Assembly (NCBI GenBank): GCA_008477525.1
Contig: SPDT01000004.1
Span: 744,001-808,000 of the forward strand
DNA: 64,000 bases
Origin: Hypomyces perniciosus
Taxonomy: Eukaryota > Ascomycota > Sordariomycetes > Hypocreales > Hypocreaceae
Reading direction: 5' to 3'
In this document: positions 62,418 to 64,000 of the stretch, piece after piece
Layout: each line of letters starts with the position of its first letter
Position numbering within the stretch: position 1 is the first letter of the stretch
The notes under the pieces: generated by a model
Database searches by the model: none
Told to the model about the DNA's origin: nothing
Seen by the model: the letters and a program-made list of their open reading frames with translations, nothing else
Translations under genes and position numbers: made by a program

Positions 62418-63068
62418 TCACTCCCTGGGAAACTTCAGCTCTTGTTTCGCGCCCTCACAGCCCTGCAAATAGTCCACACGGTTCGTGGTGTACAACTCAG
62501 CCTTAATATTGTTGCCCAAGCTCGCAGCGCCGTTATCCAAGCCACCGGCCTTGATAGTCATCAGGGTAGGCATGGTTTCGGGTTCGGTGTACAAGCTAGA
62601 TCCGCAGGTGCCGCAAAAGAAGTGCCTATTCGTCTTGTCCGAATCGCCGATGGAGCTCCATACCTTGGGTGTGCCTATATACACACGCACGCTATGAGAG
62701 AGTGGTAGAACAGGGGGGGGGGGGGTATATAAGGAGACCATACCCTTTGTAATTGTAAAAGCGGCCCTAGGAACAACAGCGTTGGATGTAAAAGCACTTC
62801 CAGTCCACTGATAGATCCATCACCCGTCAGCACGGGAACCCAATCCTTCAGCCGAGAGAGGTGTATAAGTGCCCACCCATACATACCTTTTGGCAAAACC
62901 CGCAGTGGCACAAGACAGCAGCAGCCACCTCACCTGTATAGGAACTAGTCAGCACGTCATCTCAGGCCTCACGATATTAATATTCCGAGTGGGTCTATGC
63001 ATGTAGTGCTTACCAGTAAACTGGTACTCAATCTCCCTACACGCGCAGCTACCCGTCGTAGTCGTCAT
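62418..63068 (-). CDS. GFA/CENP-V domain protein, four exons
   Basis: Predicted exons on the minus strand: 63,068-63,014, 62,933-62,887, 62,807-62,744 and 62,674-62,418. They total 423 nt (140 residues plus TGA). Introns of 80, 79 and 69 nt have GTAAGC, GTATGT and GTATGG donors and AG acceptors; the first has a GCTGAC branch site. The protein matches the glutathione-dependent formaldehyde-activating enzyme (GFA) fold: zinc ligands C8 and C10, the CHCxxC block (C27, C29, C32), K-W-T-G-S-A-F, then N-R-H-F-F-C-G-T-C-G-S with C76 and C79, and an I-K-A-G-G-L-D segment. Family members are small zinc proteins, in bacteria linked to glutathione adducts; most fungal ones have no known substrate. The start codon gives the usual short N-terminus. 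Intact, with normal codon use, so probably functional. Confidence 0.9.
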
Positions 63069-63793
63069 TGCGATAAGTCTAATGCAGCTCTTTTCTTCGG
63101 CTTGGTCCGGAATTTGTTCATCAAGGTTCTCTCAGGGGGACCATAGGCCATATAAATAATCCTACGAAAAACCCCGCCGATCTCTTCTTTCTTCGTCATG
63201 CGGGGTGACAAAGCTGGGGAGTGGGGTTATGCAGTGATTGGACGACTCGAACTTGAGATTCAGGAATCGTTGAGCGGATTTGGGATCATACGTGGCCTTT
63301 GTTTTCCCCTCTCAGCTGTGGGAATATCGACTTGGTGGCTGTGCCGAGCAATCTCGTCCGAAACTTCCGTGTCTTGTATGGGATCTAAAAGATACATTCT
63401 CCCAGACGACAACTGTGGACTATCTGCGTGACATATCCAGCCGGACGATATTATCGTATGTTTGCTTTTTTTTATGTTACATTTGCTTTCCGTTGAAGTC
63501 TCCACGCAGCACCCACATCGCGTTAGGTGTTTGTGTAGTCATCAATCATAGCACATCATGGGGGACTTCCTGCACCTCAATTTCCATTTCTATTTATCTG
63601 TCCTAGTCCAGATAATTACAACTTTCTCGTATCTCCAATAGTTCCCCTCGGAAACGAAACGTGTTCTTTATACATGTGGCCTGGGAGCCTTGGCAACGAT
63701 CCACCCCATACTGCCCTGCCCGTATCTAGACCTTCTTCCAACAGCCAGGTCCATATTATCCGACAGCTCCCTAGGATCTAAGAAGTTTGGACA
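63069..63793. other. Intergenic region between two minus-strand genes
   Basis: Normal composition. It should hold the GFA promoter: on the minus strand a TATTTATA-like motif lies about 85 bp before the start codon (near 63,150-63,160). Several overlapping frames of 70-108 codons exist on both strands here, but none shows splice structure, domain or codon bias that would support a gene. Confidence 0.45.
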
Positions 63794-64000
63794 TTAAAAG
63801 CATTTCTTTGCAAGGCCACTGACAATAGCGTCACGGCTCCTCTTGTCATCCCCGACAGTGAAGGTGCAGCTTGTGCCTTTTCCCTCGGGGCTGATGACGT
63901 AGGTAGTAGACCCGTCAGAGTTAATGGTCCAGCTGTAAGTGTAGGCACTTGACGATGAGCCAGAGGGGGGTCTTGTCCCTTCGACAGCCACAGTCTGAGG
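63794..64000 (-). CDS. 3' end of an unidentified gene, running off the right edge
   Basis: The last 68 codons of a minus-strand gene, open to the window edge and ending in TAA. The C-terminal part is Ser/Thr/Gly-rich, with a hydrophilic Y-S-W-x-I-N-S-D-G-S segment, one Cys in a G-T-S-C-T-F context and a terminal K-K-C-F. Two cysteines and a compact polar make-up would suit a small secreted protein, but the signal peptide, if any, lies outside the window. I do not recognise the family. An internal GTG in the frame is not a start; the frame stays open beyond it. Confidence 0.55.
   Translation of the reverse strand, partial: PQTVAVEGTRPPSGSSSSAYTYSWTINSDGSTTYVISPEGKGTSCTFTVGDDKRSRDAIVSGLAKKCF

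Noticed and set aside
63198..63606. Three overlapping frames of 77-108 codons between the two right-hand genes
   Set aside because: They overlap on both strands, with no domain, codon bias or splice signals; best read as intergenic.
1..64000. CRISPR arrays, bacterial operons or riboswitches
   Set aside because: No regularly spaced direct repeats; introns and retroelements show a eukaryotic, fungal genome.

Overview
The window is an AT-rich, transposon-filled compartment of a filamentous ascomycete genome (Pezizomycotina). This follows from three things. Fungal-type introns (GTAAGT/GTATGT donors, CTGAC/CTAAT-like branch sites, introns of 48-80 nt) are present in two genes. The repeats belong to Ty3/gypsy chromoviruses, Ty1/copia, a LINE with endonuclease, RT and RNase H, and hAT. 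Nearly all repeats carry dense C-to-T/G-to-A decay with CpA-to-TpA bias, the mark of repeat-induced point mutation (RIP), so their reading frames are full of TAA/TAG. Only about the last 1.8 kb (62.2-64.0 kb) and a few islands have normal composition.

Layout: 1-3.4 kb is degenerate and unclassified. About 3.4-11.05 kb is gypsy element A (minus), apparently inserted in the LTR of gypsy B (11.05-17.5 kb, minus, 162-bp LTR). 17.5-20.8 kb is unclassified. 20.8-34.1 kb is a LINE relic (plus), split by gypsy C (22,914-29,579, 172-bp LTRs, 5-bp target duplication GCCAG) and by a GC-richer insert near 30.5-31.1 kb. 34,556-49,410 is chromovirus D (minus, about 388-bp LTRs, target duplication TAATC), itself interrupted inside its RNase H domain by Copia element E (37,369-44,497, identical-length 264-bp LTRs, target duplication GTTAA). 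A much less mutated solo copy of the D LTR follows at 49,548-49,935. 50-52.5 kb holds a possible MITE and tRNA-like relics. 52.5-58.5 kb is gypsy F, an inverted relative of B, truncated at its 5' end and carrying a tandem duplication of its 3' end plus LTR. A possible 125-bp solo LTR, a broken host-gene fragment and a 3,218-bp hAT transposon (8-bp duplication TAGATGGA) follow.

The window ends in ordinary genic DNA: a four-exon GFA/CENP-V-domain gene (minus) and the 3' end of an unidentified gene (minus).

The most unusual object is inside Copia E. Between the end of pol and the 3' LTR, on the opposite strand, is an intron-containing gene. Its three predicted introns all join in frame to give a 244-codon product with an AT-hook, an Ala/Pro-rich linker, an eight-cysteine cluster and an acidic C-terminal segment. 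Its stop codon lies 26 nt from the pol stop, so the two genes are convergent. It has only one in-frame stop, where pol has about eighteen. A retrotransposon carrying a spliced antisense gene for a likely chromatin-binding protein is the best candidate here for an undescribed system.
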